From NCBI GenBank assembly GCA_026399025.1, contig JAPLRU010000094.1:1-64000 (forward strand): a stretch of DNA of 64,000 bases, in the 5' to 3' direction. This DNA comes from Methylobacter sp. (lineage in GTDB: Bacteria > Pseudomonadota > Gammaproteobacteria > Methylococcales > Methylomonadaceae). Every line of letters begins with the position of its first letter. Position 1 is the stretch's first letter. The notes beneath the pieces are model-generated. The model was not told where the DNA came from, did not search any database, and worked only from the letters and a program-made list of their open reading frames with translations. Of this stretch, positions 52,230 through 61,354 are shown one piece after another. The position numbers and the translations under genes were made by a program.

Positions 52230-53506
52230 GCGAAGTTAAAGCGATTCGGGTATTGCTGGTAGAAGACGAAGCCGGCGACGCGCATCTGGTTAAAATGAAA
52301 TTAAGACAAACCCAAAGCGGGCATTTCGATGTCAGCTGGGCTCAATCGCTGATTGAGGCGCAACAATGCTTGGCCGCCGCCTCTTTTGACGTGATGCTGC
52401 TGGACTTGTCGCTACCCGACTCGGAAGGTTTGGCAACGGTACACAGCGCGCGCGCCATGGCGCTGAATACCCCTATCGTCGTGCTCAGCGGACATAGCGA
52501 TACCGATTTTGCGCTAACGGCCCTGGAAGCCGGGGCGGTGGATTACATGGTTAAAGGCGACTTTGGCTATGATGGCTTAGCCCGAGTAATCCGTTACGCG
52601 TTGTTGCGAACCGAAATGGAGGCGAGGAACCATTTACTGATAGCGGCGTTGGAAGCGGCGGCCAACGGCATTGTGATTACCGATAAAGATGCCGTGGTTA
52701 TTTGGGCTAATCCGGCTTTTAGCCGATTGACCGGTTACAGCGCGGAAGAAGCGTTGGGCCGTAAACCGAGTGAACTGATCAAATCCGGCTTACAAAATGA
52801 AGCTTTTTACCAAGCCATGTGGGCCGATCTTCTGGAGGGGCAGCATTGGCGCGGCGAACTGGTTAATAAACGCAAAAACGGCAGCTTGTATCACGAGGAA
52901 CTGAGTATTGCGCCGGTGAAAAACGGCGCGGGTGAAATCACTCATTTTATCGGCATAAAAGAGGACATTAGCGAACGTAAGGAGATGGAGCAACAATTAC
53001 AGAAACTGGCCAGCACCGACCCTTTGACCGGGCTGTTCAATCGCCGCGTGTTTTTGGAACGACTGGAACTGGAACGCGCGAAAGTAGCGCGTTTGCGCCA
53101 TTATTCAACGGTATTGTTAATGCTGGATTTGGATTTTTTTAAGCGGGTTAACGACACTTACGGGCACGCTACCGGGGATGCGGTGTTAAAAGCGTTTGCC
53201 GACATCGCCCGTAATAATTCGCGGGCCATTGACGTTCCCGCCCGTTTGGGTGGCGAAGAATTTGCTATTTTATTGGCCGGCGCTAATAAAAAAGATGCTC
53301 TGACCATGGCCGAACGCTTGCGTCGCCAGGTTGCCGAAATCATTATCGAGCATGAAGCCGGACCGGTGCAAATTACTGTCAGCATCGGCGCCGCGGTTTT
53401 ATTGGCAGAGGATATCGACGGCGAAGCGGTATTGCATCGCGCCGATGCGGCGTTGTATGAAGCTAAGGACCGAGGCCGCAATCAAACCTATTGGTCTTGC
53501 TTTTAA
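52226..53506 (+). CDS. Receiver-PAS-GGDEF diguanylate cyclase
   Basis: In the 426-residue protein the receiver (about 8-125) has the phospho-Asp in MLLDLSLPDSEG, a PAS domain (about 130-255) follows, and the GGDEF domain (260-420) has RLGGEEFAILL. The GGEEF sequence is catalytically competent, so the cluster output is probably cyclic di-GMP. No inhibitory RxxD site was seen immediately before the motif. It is the last gene of the signalling cluster; repeats follow. Confidence 0.9.
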   Translation: MSEVKAIRVLLVEDEAGDAHLVKMKLRQTQSGHFDVSWAQSLIEAQQCLAAASFDVMLLDLSLPDSEGLATVHSARAMALNTPIVVLSGHSDTDFALTALEAGAVDYMVKGDFGYDGLARVIRYALLRTEMEARNHLLIAALEAAANGIVITDKDAVVIWANPAFSRLTGYSAEEALGRKPSELIKSGLQNEAFYQAMWADLLEGQHWRGELVNKRKNGSLYHEELSIAPVKNGAGEITHFIGIKEDISERKEMEQQLQKLASTDPLTGLFNRRVFLERLELERAKVARLRHYSTVLLMLDLDFFKRVNDTYGHATGDAVLKAFADIARNNSRAIDVPARLGGEEFAILLAGANKKDALTMAERLRRQVAEIIIEHEAGPVQITVSIGAAVLLAEDIDGEAVLHRADAALYEAKDRGRNQTYWSCF

Positions 53507-53544
53507 GGTAACTCACACTAATACCCCCTCAGCTATCGTTCCCA

Positions 53545-53885
53545 CGCTCCAGAGACTGTGAAAGTATTCGTTTTAGAACAAAAGCAAAAGCACTCACCAC
53601 GAAGACACGAAGGACACGAAGTTTTCAATACACTGAATTAAATAATTATTTTTCCTTCGTGCTCTTCGTGCTCTTCGTGCCTTCGTGGTGAAGAGTTTTT
53701 TAAACCGATTTTGATAATACTTTCACAGACTCTCCAGCGTGGGAATGCAGTGGTAGACGCTCCAGCGTCCCGCAACGCTGGAGCGTTGCGGACTGAATTC
53801 CCACGCCGGAGCGTGGGAACTATAAAATAATTTTTTAAACTCAATATATTGAAAACTTCGTGTTCTTCGTGCCTTCGTGGTGAAT
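53545..53885. repeat. Family E MITE-like repeat, copy 2, plus flanking hairpins
   Basis: Arms CGCTCCAGAGACTGTGAAAG (53545-53564) and CTTTCACAGACTCTCCAGCG (to 53739) match the copy at 24552-24785 but lack the 48-bp insertion. A CGCTCCAGCGTCCCGCAACG / CGTTGCGG hairpin and a half copy of the cacgaagg arm follow to 53885. The repeats fill the 426-bp spacer between the cyclase and the methyltransferase-like gene; no gene was seen. Confidence 0.75.
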
Positions 53886-53932
53886 TTTTAAAATGGCTGT
53901 AACCTCAGTTACCGATTGGAAATAAACGCTGA

Positions 53933-54742
53933 ATGAAATATATCTTATTAATTCTTTTACTGGCCGGCGGTGCTTTCCCGATCCCGCAAGCTGTTGCGAA
54001 AACAAACGCTTTGCAACATGCAATCGCCGGAAAACACCGTTCTATAGCCCATAAAAAACGGGATAAATATCGACACCCGCAACAGACGCTGAATTTTTTC
54101 GACGTTAAGGACAACATGACCGTTGTTGAAGTCTGGCCGGGCGAAGGCTGGTATACGGAAATTCTTGCGCCTTATCTAAAAGACCGCGGCAAACTGTATG
54201 CCGCCCATTTTTCAGCCGATGCCGAACCGTCTTATTTTAAAAAAAATCGGCGTGAATTTATTAAAAAGCTCAAACGCCGTCCGAAAGTTTACGGCAAAGT
54301 CCAACTAACGGTATTGCAGCCGCCGAAATTTTTGCAGATAGCCCCGGCAAACTCGGCTGATCGGGTTTTAACCTTCCGCAATGTGCATAACTGGATGAAA
54401 GATGACCAAGCGGCCGCGGTATTTAACGCGATGTACAAAGCATTAAAGCCCGGCGGCATTTTAGGCGTGGTCGAGCATAGAAACTCCACCTTAAAACCGC
54501 AAGATCCTAAAGCCGAATCCGGTTATGTCAGCGAGGACTATGTGATTGCATTGGCACGGAATGCGGGCTTTGAGTTTCTGGCAAAATCCGAAATCAACGC
54601 CAACAAAAAGGACAGCAAGAATTACCCCGAAGGCGTCTGGACCTTACCGCCCGCCTTAAAGCTCAAAGACAAGGATAGAAAAAAATATCTGGCTATCGGC
54701 GAAAGCGACCGAATGACGATTAAATTCATTAAGCCCCGTTAA
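53933..54742 (+). CDS. Exported class I SAM-dependent methyltransferase-like protein
   Basis: The 269-residue protein has a signal peptide (LILLLAGGAFPIPQAVA), which is unusual for a methyltransferase since no SAM is expected in the periplasm. The mature part has the SAM fold: VVEVWPGEGWYTEILAPYLK as the glycine-poor motif I, and ALKPGGILGVVEH as the post-I strand. The first 35 mature residues are a Lys/His-rich segment. Similar exported 'methyltransferases' are common in gammaproteobacteria, and their true activity is unknown. Confidence 0.8.
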   Translation: MKYILLILLLAGGAFPIPQAVAKTNALQHAIAGKHRSIAHKKRDKYRHPQQTLNFFDVKDNMTVVEVWPGEGWYTEILAPYLKDRGKLYAAHFSADAEPSYFKKNRREFIKKLKRRPKVYGKVQLTVLQPPKFLQIAPANSADRVLTFRNVHNWMKDDQAAAVFNAMYKALKPGGILGVVEHRNSTLKPQDPKAESGYVSEDYVIALARNAGFEFLAKSEINANKKDSKNYPEGVWTLPPALKLKDKDRKKYLAIGESDRMTIKFIKPR

Positions 54743-54787
54743 ATATCAGTCTTGTATTATAGAACCCGAAATTGATAAAGCGACATA

Positions 54788-54938
54788 AAGCCCTCTCCAG
54801 CGGGAGAGGGTTGGGTGAGGGGAATCTAAAATAAGAAAAAAAGCTTATTTGAATCCCCTCATCCCAACCTTCTCGGCAATTGCTCCTGCATTGCTCTACT
54901 ACCTGCATCCATGCAGGCATCCCTGAGGGAGAAGGAGT
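54788..54938. repeat. CCCTCTCC / GGAGAGGG palindromic repeat with a 48-bp element
   Basis: A CCCTCTCCAGCGGGAGAGGG hairpin (54791-54810) and outer arms GGGTTGGGTGAGGGGAATC / GAATCCCCTCATCCCAACC form the host repeat. A 48-bp block at 54874-54921 splits its second half. The rest of the 562-bp spacer up to priA is AT-rich and contains the DnaA-box cluster at 55162-55243. Confidence 0.7.
54874..54921. mobile_element. 48-bp nested mini-element, copy 2
   Basis: It has the same length and orientation as 6925-6972, with about six substitutions. Removing it rejoins CCTTCTC to CCTGAGGGAGAAGG as an unbroken hairpin. Confidence 0.65.
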
Positions 54939-55161
54939 AAACGTCGCTTTATTAAATGCGGGCTCGATAACGTAACAGGCAACACCGATTTGCCCTCCGA
55001 ACGGCCCTTTTATCGATGGCTTTCACACAGGGTCGACGCAGAGACACAGCGGCTGTAAATTAATGTTAGAAACGAGCACGAAAGCCGTTTACTGTCATGT
55101 ATTATTTATTAAGTATTTGAAATATAAATTAAAATAATTTGTGTCTTAAATGTAATCAATG

Positions 55162-55243
55162 TAACAAAAACGTAACAAAAACCGCTACTAAGGATGTTTA
55201 AAAACCGGTTTTCCACAGACTTATCCACAGCTTCTGTGGGTAA
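55162..55243. promoter_or_regulatory. DnaA-box cluster 2, upstream of priA
   Basis: TTTTCCACA (55209-55217), a perfect TTATCCACA (55221-55229) and the inverted TGTGGGTAA (55235-55243) show the same 3-bp and 5-bp spacings as cluster 1. The TAACAAAAACGTAACAAAAACCGC tract (55162-55185) lies exactly as far upstream as its counterpart there. It ends 61 bp before the priA start, so DnaA could regulate priA from here. Confidence 0.6.
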
Positions 55244-55304
55244 CTCGAATAGTTTAAACCGTATAATGACTTAGCCTTAAAACATCAAAAATACTTCACA
55301 TATC

Positions 55305-57533
55305 ATGGTCAAGTTGCAAAGCGGGAGCGAGTTGATTTTCAGAGTAGCCATTGCGCTTCCTGTCCATCGACTCTTTGATTATCTTGCCCCGGAACAGTTG
55401 GCGTCGACCCAAATCAAGCCGGGCATTCGCCTGGAAGTGCCTTTCGGCAAAGCGAAAAAAATAGCCTTTCTGGTCGAGTGCGTTCCGCATAGCGACATCG
55501 ACATTGCTAAATTAAAGCGCGTCGAACGGATACTGGACGAAAAACCGTTGCTATCAACAAAAGACTTGGCGCTGCTGCATTGGGCCGCCGGTTATTATCA
55601 TCATCCGTTGGGTGAGGTTTTCAGTGCGGCATTTCCTGTCGCCTTGCGTCAGGGCAAAGCCGCCGTTATTCAAACAGAGAAACGTTACACCCTCACCGAG
55701 TCGGGCAAAGCGCTTGACGGCGAATTGCTAAAGCGCGCGCCCAAGCAAAAAAGCATGCTGGAAAAATTTCAAGCGCAACCGAACGCGTTGTCCGAAACGG
55801 AACTTTCGGCATGGAACAGCAACTGGCGAGCCTCGGTAAAACAATTGCAAGACAAGCAATTGCTACAGCTTACCGCATCGGATTTAACGAGGGGCGCATC
55901 CAATCCGATCATCAAGAGCACCGCCCTACCCTGTAATACCGAACAGCAAGCGGCGGTCGATACGGTGTGCGGCAGTTTGGGCCAGTTCGGCGTTTTCCTG
56001 CTGGAAGGCGTAACCGGCAGCGGCAAAACCGAAGTGTATATGCAGATTATTCATGCCGTGCTGGAACGGGGCCGTCAAGTTTTGGTGCTGTTGCCTGAAA
56101 TTACCTTGACGCCTCAGCTTGAGGACCGTTTCAGGCAACGCTTTAACGTCAGCATCGCCATTTCGCATTCCAAATTGACCGACCGGCAACGGGCCGGCGC
56201 TTGGCTGACCATGCAGCGCGGCGAATGCTGCATTTTATTGGGCACCCGGTCGGCTTTGTTTACGCCGTTAAAAAATCCCGGCCTGATTATTCTCGATGAA
56301 GAGCATGACGCTTCGTTCAAGCAGCAGGAAGGGTTTCGCTTTTCCGCCCGCGATGTCGCGGTGGTGCGCGGCAAGCTGTTGAATATTCCGGTGTTGCTGG
56401 GTTCGGCGACGCCGGCGCTGGAAAGCCTGCAAAACGTCAACAACCAACGTTACCGCTTGCTGCATTTGCCGGAACGGGCGGGCAACGCGACGGCGCCGGT
56501 GTTGCAACTGTTTGACATCAGAAACAAAAAAATGCAGGAGGGTTTGTCCGAAGCGCTTATTACGGAAATGCGCCTTACGCTGGACAAGAACGAACAGGTG
56601 TTATTGTTTTTAAACCGGCGCGGCTTTGCGCCGACTTTAATCTGTCACAGTTGCGCTTGGGTTGCGCGTTGTCGGCGTTGCGACGCCAACTTGGTGATTC
56701 ATTACGATGAAAAGGTGCTGCGTTGCCATCATTGCGGCCAGGAGCAGCGCCTGATCAGGCAATGTCCCGCCTGCACAAGCGGAGAATTAACGCCGCTGGG
56801 ACTCGGCACCGAGCGGGTGGAAAAAGCCTTAGCTGAAATTTTTGCCGATAAAACCGTGGTGCGGCTGGATCGGGATTCGACTCAACGCAAAGGTTCATTG
56901 GAAAAGTATTTGCAGCAAATCAATCAGGGCGCGGTGGATATTATTCTGGGTACGCAAATGCTGGCGAAAGGCCATCACTTTCCGAATGTGACGCTGGTGG
57001 CGATATTGGACGTAGACAGCGGCCTGTTCAGCATCGATTTTCATGCGCCGGAAAAACTCGCGCAAATGATTGTGCAAGTCTCCGGTCGCGCCGGACGCGC
57101 GGAAAAGCCAGGTCGAGTGATTATGCAAACCCGGCAACCGGAGCATCCCTTATTAACCGCGCTGATTGCCCAAGGTTACAACAGTTTTGCCCAAACCGCG
57201 CTGGCCGAGCGTAAAGAGGCGTCATTGCCGCCGTTCAGTTATCAGGCCTTATTGAGAGTAGAAGCCGCGGATGCCGAGATGCCGAAGCTGTTTTTGCAGG
57301 CGGTTGTTGACTTGGCGAAAGCGCATAGCCAAGGCCATACCGATATTTTGGGGCCGGTTGCCGCGCCAATGGCCCGGCGCGCCGGGCTTTACCGCTATCA
57401 ATTACTGTTTCAGAGCGGCAGGCGGCCGGAATTGCATGTCTTGCTGGATGTGCTGATGCCGCTTATCGAAAAGCTCAAGCTGGCGAAAAAGGTGCGCTGG
57501 TCGCTGGATGTCGATCCGGTGGATTTGTATTGA
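55305..57533 (+). CDS. priA: Primosomal protein N' (PriA helicase)
   Basis: The 742-residue helicase restarts collapsed replication forks by loading DnaB. Walker A reads GVTGSGKTEVYM, Walker B LIILDEEHDASFKQ, and the zinc site has Cys pairs in CHSC...CRRC...CHHC...CPAC. The N-terminal 3'-DNA-binding domain is present, and the last helicase motif is QVSGRAGRAEKPG. Length is typical. It stands alone, preceded by a DnaA-box cluster. Confidence 0.97.
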   Translation: MVKLQSGSELIFRVAIALPVHRLFDYLAPEQLASTQIKPGIRLEVPFGKAKKIAFLVECVPHSDIDIAKLKRVERILDEKPLLSTKDLALLHWAAGYYHHPLGEVFSAAFPVALRQGKAAVIQTEKRYTLTESGKALDGELLKRAPKQKSMLEKFQAQPNALSETELSAWNSNWRASVKQLQDKQLLQLTASDLTRGASNPIIKSTALPCNTEQQAAVDTVCGSLGQFGVFLLEGVTGSGKTEVYMQIIHAVLERGRQVLVLLPEITLTPQLEDRFRQRFNVSIAISHSKLTDRQRAGAWLTMQRGECCILLGTRSALFTPLKNPGLIILDEEHDASFKQQEGFRFSARDVAVVRGKLLNIPVLLGSATPALESLQNVNNQRYRLLHLPERAGNATAPVLQLFDIRNKKMQEGLSEALITEMRLTLDKNEQVLLFLNRRGFAPTLICHSCAWVARCRRCDANLVIHYDEKVLRCHHCGQEQRLIRQCPACTSGELTPLGLGTERVEKALAEIFADKTVVRLDRDSTQRKGSLEKYLQQINQGAVDIILGTQMLAKGHHFPNVTLVAILDVDSGLFSIDFHAPEKLAQMIVQVSGRAGRAEKPGRVIMQTRQPEHPLLTALIAQGYNSFAQTALAERKEASLPPFSYQALLRVEAADAEMPKLFLQAVVDLAKAHSQGHTDILGPVAAPMARRAGLYRYQLLFQSGRRPELHVLLDVLMPLIEKLKLAKKVRWSLDVDPVDLY

Positions 57534-57540
57534 AGTTTAA

Positions 57541-57680
57541 GGCGAAGGGCGAAGGGCGAAGGGCGAAAAAAGCTTGCATTTGGATTTAAGGAGCGCTGCA
57601 ATTTTTAGCCTTTAGCCTTTAGCCTTTAGCCTTTAGCCTTTAGCCTTTAGCCTTTAGCCTTTAGCCTTTAGCCTTTAGCC
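57541..57680. repeat. Heptanucleotide tandem repeats
   Basis: Four GGCGAAG-type units (57541-57568) and exactly eleven TTTAGCC units (57604-57680) flank a 35-bp centre. The two units are largely complementary, so the whole can fold into a large hairpin. It lies between the convergent priA and bamD genes and ends 5 bp before the bamD stop. Confidence 0.9.
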
Positions 57681-57684
57681 CTTC

Positions 57685-58524
57685 CTATTTTTCCAACCCT
57701 ATAAAATCCCAAACCTTGTGCGAAAAGGTCGAATCTTTATGTTCGGGGACCGGCGGGCCGTTCGGATAGTTTAGCTCGTAGACGCGCTCGGTATCTTTGG
57801 CTAAATCCGGCAATTCAAGTTTGGTGTAGGCTTCCTGCATGATTTGCAAGGCAAAAGGAACCGCCGGAGTGCGCTGGTATTTGTCAATCACGGTCGACGC
57901 CCTGTCGATGGCGGCAACATAAGCTTTACGTTTCATGTAAAAACGGGCGACGTGGACTTCATACATCGCTAAATTGTTTTTAAGCGCAATCATGCGCTGT
58001 TGAGCATCGGGCACGTATTTGCTGGACGGGAATCTGCGGATCAGTTCGGCAAAATTATCATACGCATCGCGGGCATTGCCGGGGTCGCGTTGCGACGTAT
58101 CGGTGGGCAAAAAACGATCGATAAAGCCGATGCCGCGATTGTAATTAACCAAACCTTTTAAATAATAAGCGTAATCGACACTGGAACTGCGCGGATTGAT
58201 TTTGACAAAACGGTCGGCGGCGGCGATTGCGGCCTCGGAATCCCCGTTTTTGTAATAAGCGTAAGCCACATCCAGTTGCGTTTGCGCGGATTCGTCGCCG
58301 AAAGGGTAACGGGACTCAAGCGCTTCATAGAGCTTAATCGCTTTATCGTAATTACCGCTTTCCAGTGCCGCTTTCGCTTCAGTGCGGAATTTTTCCGCGT
58401 TCCAGTCGGCATATTCGTCCACCGTATCGGAATCGCCGGAGGTGAGACTTTTAAGTGTCTCGCAACCTTGAACAGACAGGCCTAAACAACAGACAAGTAA
58501 AAATTTAATTAAATTTAATCGCAT
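57685..58524 (-). CDS. bamD: Outer membrane protein assembly factor BamD
   Basis: The lipoprotein of about 279 residues is a subunit of the BAM complex. The signal peptide ends in LSVQGC, giving lipidation on Cys. Five TPR units follow, with SRYPFGDESAQTQLDVAYAYYK and a family-typical ALYEVHVARFYMKRKAYVAA-like block (MYEVHVARFYMKRKAY). I use the ATG at 58524; a longer start at 58548 adds eight residues. Expected in all gammaproteobacteria. Confidence 0.95.
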   Translation of the reverse strand: MRLNLIKFLLVCCLGLSVQGCETLKSLTSGDSDTVDEYADWNAEKFRTEAKAALESGNYDKAIKLYEALESRYPFGDESAQTQLDVAYAYYKNGDSEAAIAAADRFVKINPRSSSVDYAYYLKGLVNYNRGIGFIDRFLPTDTSQRDPGNARDAYDNFAELIRRFPSSKYVPDAQQRMIALKNNLAMYEVHVARFYMKRKAYVAAIDRASTVIDKYQRTPAVPFALQIMQEAYTKLELPDLAKDTERVYELNYPNGPPVPEHKDSTFSHKVWDFIGLEK

Positions 58525-58645
58525 AGTGCTAACGACACGTTGTAACATTGGGGGTTTTTCTCGCCGGATATAACTGCGATACTTGAGATGGCTTGAATAT
58601 CTCCGCGAGTATAACTTAACAATGGGTTAATCAGAAGAACTTGTT

Positions 58646-59590
58646 ATGACAAGAATGACGGAAGAAGTGCCATTTGCAATGGCCGGAATGCGATTGGATC
58701 AAGTGCTGGCCGAACTGTTTGCGGATTATTCGCGCAGCAAGCTGCAAACCTGGATTAAAGCCGGCCGGGTGCAAGTCAACGGCTTGACGCTTAAGCCCAG
58801 AGACAAACTTGAGGGCGGCGAAGTGATTACGCTGGATGCCGAAGCGGAAGTCGTGGTGACCTCCGAAGCCGAAGCCATTCCTTTGGATATTGTTTTTGAA
58901 GACGAAAGCATCTTGATTGTGAATAAACCGGCCGGTTTGGTCGTGCATCCGGCGGTAGGGAACTGGAACGGCACGCTGTTAAATGCGCTGCTGAATCATG
59001 ACCCCAACCTGGAAACCTTGCCCAGAGCGGGTATTGTGCATCGGCTCGATAAGGAAACCAGCGGACTGTTAATGATTGCAAAAACTTTGCAGGCCCATAA
59101 CAGTCTGACCCAACAGCTGCAGGACAGAAGCATTACCCGTGAATATCTGGCCATCACCCGCGGCCGCATGACCGCCGGGGGCACTGTCGATGAACCTATC
59201 GGCAGGCATCCGACCGAGCGCAAACGTTACGCGGTCAGGGAAAACGGCAAGGCTGCGGTAACTCATTATCGGGTGGGGCAGCGCTTTACCCGCCATACTC
59301 TGGTTCAGGTTAAGCTGGAAACCGGGCGTACTCATCAAATCAGGGTGCATATGGCGCATATCCGTTTTCCGCTATTGGGCGATCAAGTCTACGGCGGACG
59401 CTTCCAAATGCCGCCGGATTGCAGCGAACGGTTGGAAAAAGAATTGCGCAGTTTCAAACGTCAGGCTTTACATGCGGCAAAACTGGGCTTACAGCATCCT
59501 GTTACTGACGAATATCTTGAGTGGGAGCAGCCGATGCCTGACGATATGATCCGCTTGTTGGCAGCGTTGGCGGAAAATGAACGCGATTAA
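58646..59590 (+). CDS. rluD: 23S rRNA pseudouridine(1911/1915/1917) synthase
   Basis: The 314-residue enzyme modifies helix 69 of 23S rRNA. An N-terminal S4 RNA-binding domain (YSRSKLQTWIKAGRVQVNG) is followed by the synthase domain with catalytic Asp in HRLDKETSGLLMIAK and GRTHQIRVHMAH. It is divergent from bamD, as in E. coli, and overlaps pgeF by 14 bp, the usual gene order. Confidence 0.95.
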   Translation: MTRMTEEVPFAMAGMRLDQVLAELFADYSRSKLQTWIKAGRVQVNGLTLKPRDKLEGGEVITLDAEAEVVVTSEAEAIPLDIVFEDESILIVNKPAGLVVHPAVGNWNGTLLNALLNHDPNLETLPRAGIVHRLDKETSGLLMIAKTLQAHNSLTQQLQDRSITREYLAITRGRMTAGGTVDEPIGRHPTERKRYAVRENGKAAVTHYRVGQRFTRHTLVQVKLETGRTHQIRVHMAHIRFPLLGDQVYGGRFQMPPDCSERLEKELRSFKRQALHAAKLGLQHPVTDEYLEWEQPMPDDMIRLLAALAENERD

Positions 59591-60479
59591 AGCTGAGTTG
59601 AGCAGCTTGTCTGCTCAAACGAAACTTATGCCCTCTGGGTATAAACCCTGGCTGGTCCCGGATTGGCCCGCCCCCGCCACTATCCATGCGGCAACCACCT
59701 TACGTAGCGGCGGCGTCAGTTGCGGCGCTTACAGCAGTCTTAATCCGGCCCTGCATGTAGGCGATGACATTAATAACGTTAAGCAAAACCGGCAGCTTAT
59801 TAAGCAATGGCTGGATTTGCCCGGCGACCCGGTTTGGCTGGATCAAGTACACAGCAATCGCGCGGTGCAGGCGATAACAAATGCACCTTTAGCACAAGCC
59901 GACGCCGCCTATACGGCCGAGTCCGGCGTTGTTTGCGCGGTGATGACGGCCGACTGTTTGCCGCTGCTGGTTTGCGCGGCCGACGGCAGTCAAGTGGCCG
60001 CCATTCATGCCGGATGGCGCGGCTTGTTGTCCGGGGTAATCGGCAATACTTTGACTGCAATGAAAATCCCCCCCACCCCCCCTTTTGCAAAGGGGGGGGA
60101 TAGTCGGCTTCGTAATAATGACCTTAGTTCCCCGAATAATATGGGACGGGAAGCTCCCCCCCTTTGTAAAAGGGGGGCTAGGGGGGATTTTCTGGTCTGG
60201 CTGGGCCCTGCCATAGGCCCGGATTGCTTTGAAGTCGGTGCGGAAGTGCGGGACGCTTTTGTGGACAAATCGACAGCATTCGACGCCGCTTTTAAACCGC
60301 AAAGTAACGGCAAGTGGCTGGCGGATATTTATCAATTGGCGCGAATCGACCTGGCTATGGCGGGCATAGCTAAAATTTACGGCGGCGGTTTTTGTACCGT
60401 TACCGAACATGAACGTTTTTATTCCTATCGTCGGGATCAACAAACAGGGCGTATGGCTACGCTAATATGGAGAGCTTAA
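59577..60479 (+). CDS. pgeF: Purine nucleoside phosphorylase-like / polyphenol oxidase family protein with an in-frame repeat insert
   Basis: The 300-residue YfiH/LACC-family protein has LNPALHVGDD, WLDQVHSNRAV, VMTADCLPLLVC, AAIHAGWRGLLSGVI and FCTVTEHERFYSYRRD. PgeF edits peptidoglycan precursors, and relatives act as purine phosphorylases. Family members are about 240-260 residues. Here 43 codons (60063-60191) between VIGNTLTAM and LVWLGPAIGPD are translated from a palindromic repeat. The insert falls in a loop of the fold, so the protein may still work. It starts inside rluD. Confidence 0.92.
   Translation: MNAIKAELSSLSAQTKLMPSGYKPWLVPDWPAPATIHAATTLRSGGVSCGAYSSLNPALHVGDDINNVKQNRQLIKQWLDLPGDPVWLDQVHSNRAVQAITNAPLAQADAAYTAESGVVCAVMTADCLPLLVCAADGSQVAAIHAGWRGLLSGVIGNTLTAMKIPPTPPFAKGGDSRLRNNDLSSPNNMGREAPPLCKRGARGDFLVWLGPAIGPDCFEVGAEVRDAFVDKSTAFDAAFKPQSNGKWLADIYQLARIDLAMAGIAKIYGGGFCTVTEHERFYSYRRDQQTGRMATLIWRA
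60063..60191. repeat. Protein-coding palindromic repeat inside pgeF
   Basis: Terminal arms AAAATCCCCCC and GGGGGGATTTT enclose inner CCCCCCTTTTGCAAAGGGGG and CCCCCCCTTTGTAAAAGGGG hairpins, related to family C (7076 and 49415). The length of 129 bp keeps the pgeF frame open and encodes a Pro/Gly/Lys-rich 43-residue stretch (IPPTPPFAKGG ... PPLCKRGARGDF). Confidence 0.8.
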
Positions 60480-60483
60480 CAGA

Positions 60484-61308
60484 GTGAGTTTATTGCTATT
60501 AATTGTCATCTTTACCGCGGTGGGCGGCGTGTTAAGCGTGATGGCCGCCGCGGTTTTTTTATTGTTGCCGGATCGGCGCCGGAATGCGGTGTTGCCGCAC
60601 GGTATTAGTTTTGCGATTGGCGCATTGTTGGCGGTGGCTTTTTGGGGATTGATTCCCGAAGCCTTTACGCAAGTTAAGCCGGAGCAGTTTCAAACCTTAT
60701 CGGGAACGATTTTAGCGGGCATACTCGGATTTTTTGTCCTGGAAAAACTGCTGATTTGGCGGCATTGCCATTCCGGCAGTTGCGAAGCGCACGGCGATGA
60801 GGATGATCATGACCATGATCACGGGCATAGCCACAGTCATGGCTCAGCCAAGTCGGCCGGTACGCTGATTATTTTGGGCGACAGCATCCATAACTTTGTC
60901 GATGGCGTATTGATTGCGGCGGCGTTTTTAACCGATGTGCAATTAGGCATAGTCACCAGTCTGGCCGTTGCCGCCCACGAAATTCCGCAGGAAGTCGGGG
61001 ATTTTGCGATTTTGCTGCACAGCGGTTATTCCAAAAGCAAGGCGCTTTTTTACAATGTGCTTGCCAGTTTAACTACGGTTTTGGGCGGTACCTTGGCGTA
61101 TTTCGGTTTGGAGGATTTGCATAACAGCTTGCCGTATTTTTTGGCCTTGGCCGCTTCGAGTTTTATTTATATCGCAGTGGCGGATTTGATACCGTCATTG
61201 CACAAAAAGACCGACATGAAAACCTCATTGCAACAAATTGCGTTGATTGCTCTGGGCGTGTTATTGATTTGTTCATTGCACGGTATTGCGCATAGCATGG
61301 AGGTTTAG
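60484..61308 (+). CDS. ZIP family metal transporter
   Basis: The 274-residue membrane protein has the ZIP helices: GDSIHNFVDGVLIAAAF (helix IV) and AVAAHEIPQEVGDFAIL (helix V) carry the metal-binding His, Asn, Asp and Glu. A His-rich cytoplasmic loop (DDHDHDHGHSHSHG) precedes helix IV. It imports zinc or another divalent metal. The start codon is a GTG four bases after the pgeF stop. Confidence 0.92.
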   Translation: MSLLLLIVIFTAVGGVLSVMAAAVFLLLPDRRRNAVLPHGISFAIGALLAVAFWGLIPEAFTQVKPEQFQTLSGTILAGILGFFVLEKLLIWRHCHSGSCEAHGDEDDHDHDHGHSHSHGSAKSAGTLIILGDSIHNFVDGVLIAAAFLTDVQLGIVTSLAVAAHEIPQEVGDFAILLHSGYSKSKALFYNVLASLTTVLGGTLAYFGLEDLHNSLPYFLALAASSFIYIAVADLIPSLHKKTDMKTSLQQIALIALGVLLICSLHGIAHSMEV

Positions 61309-61354
61309 GCGGCAGCGAACGGTAAAACTGCTGTTACCTGAGATCAGTACAGCA

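Noticed and set aside
55162-55243. Chromosomal origin of replication
   Set aside because: Only three DnaA boxes, no dnaA, dnaN or gidA nearby, and a second copy of the same structure exists at 27.3 kb.
57604-57680. CRISPR-like regular array
   Set aside because: The units are seven bases with no spacers, so this is a simple tandem repeat.
59889-60443. 184-codon minus-strand frame opposite pgeF
   Set aside because: It is antisense to pgeF, and its longest open part comes from the inserted palindrome.
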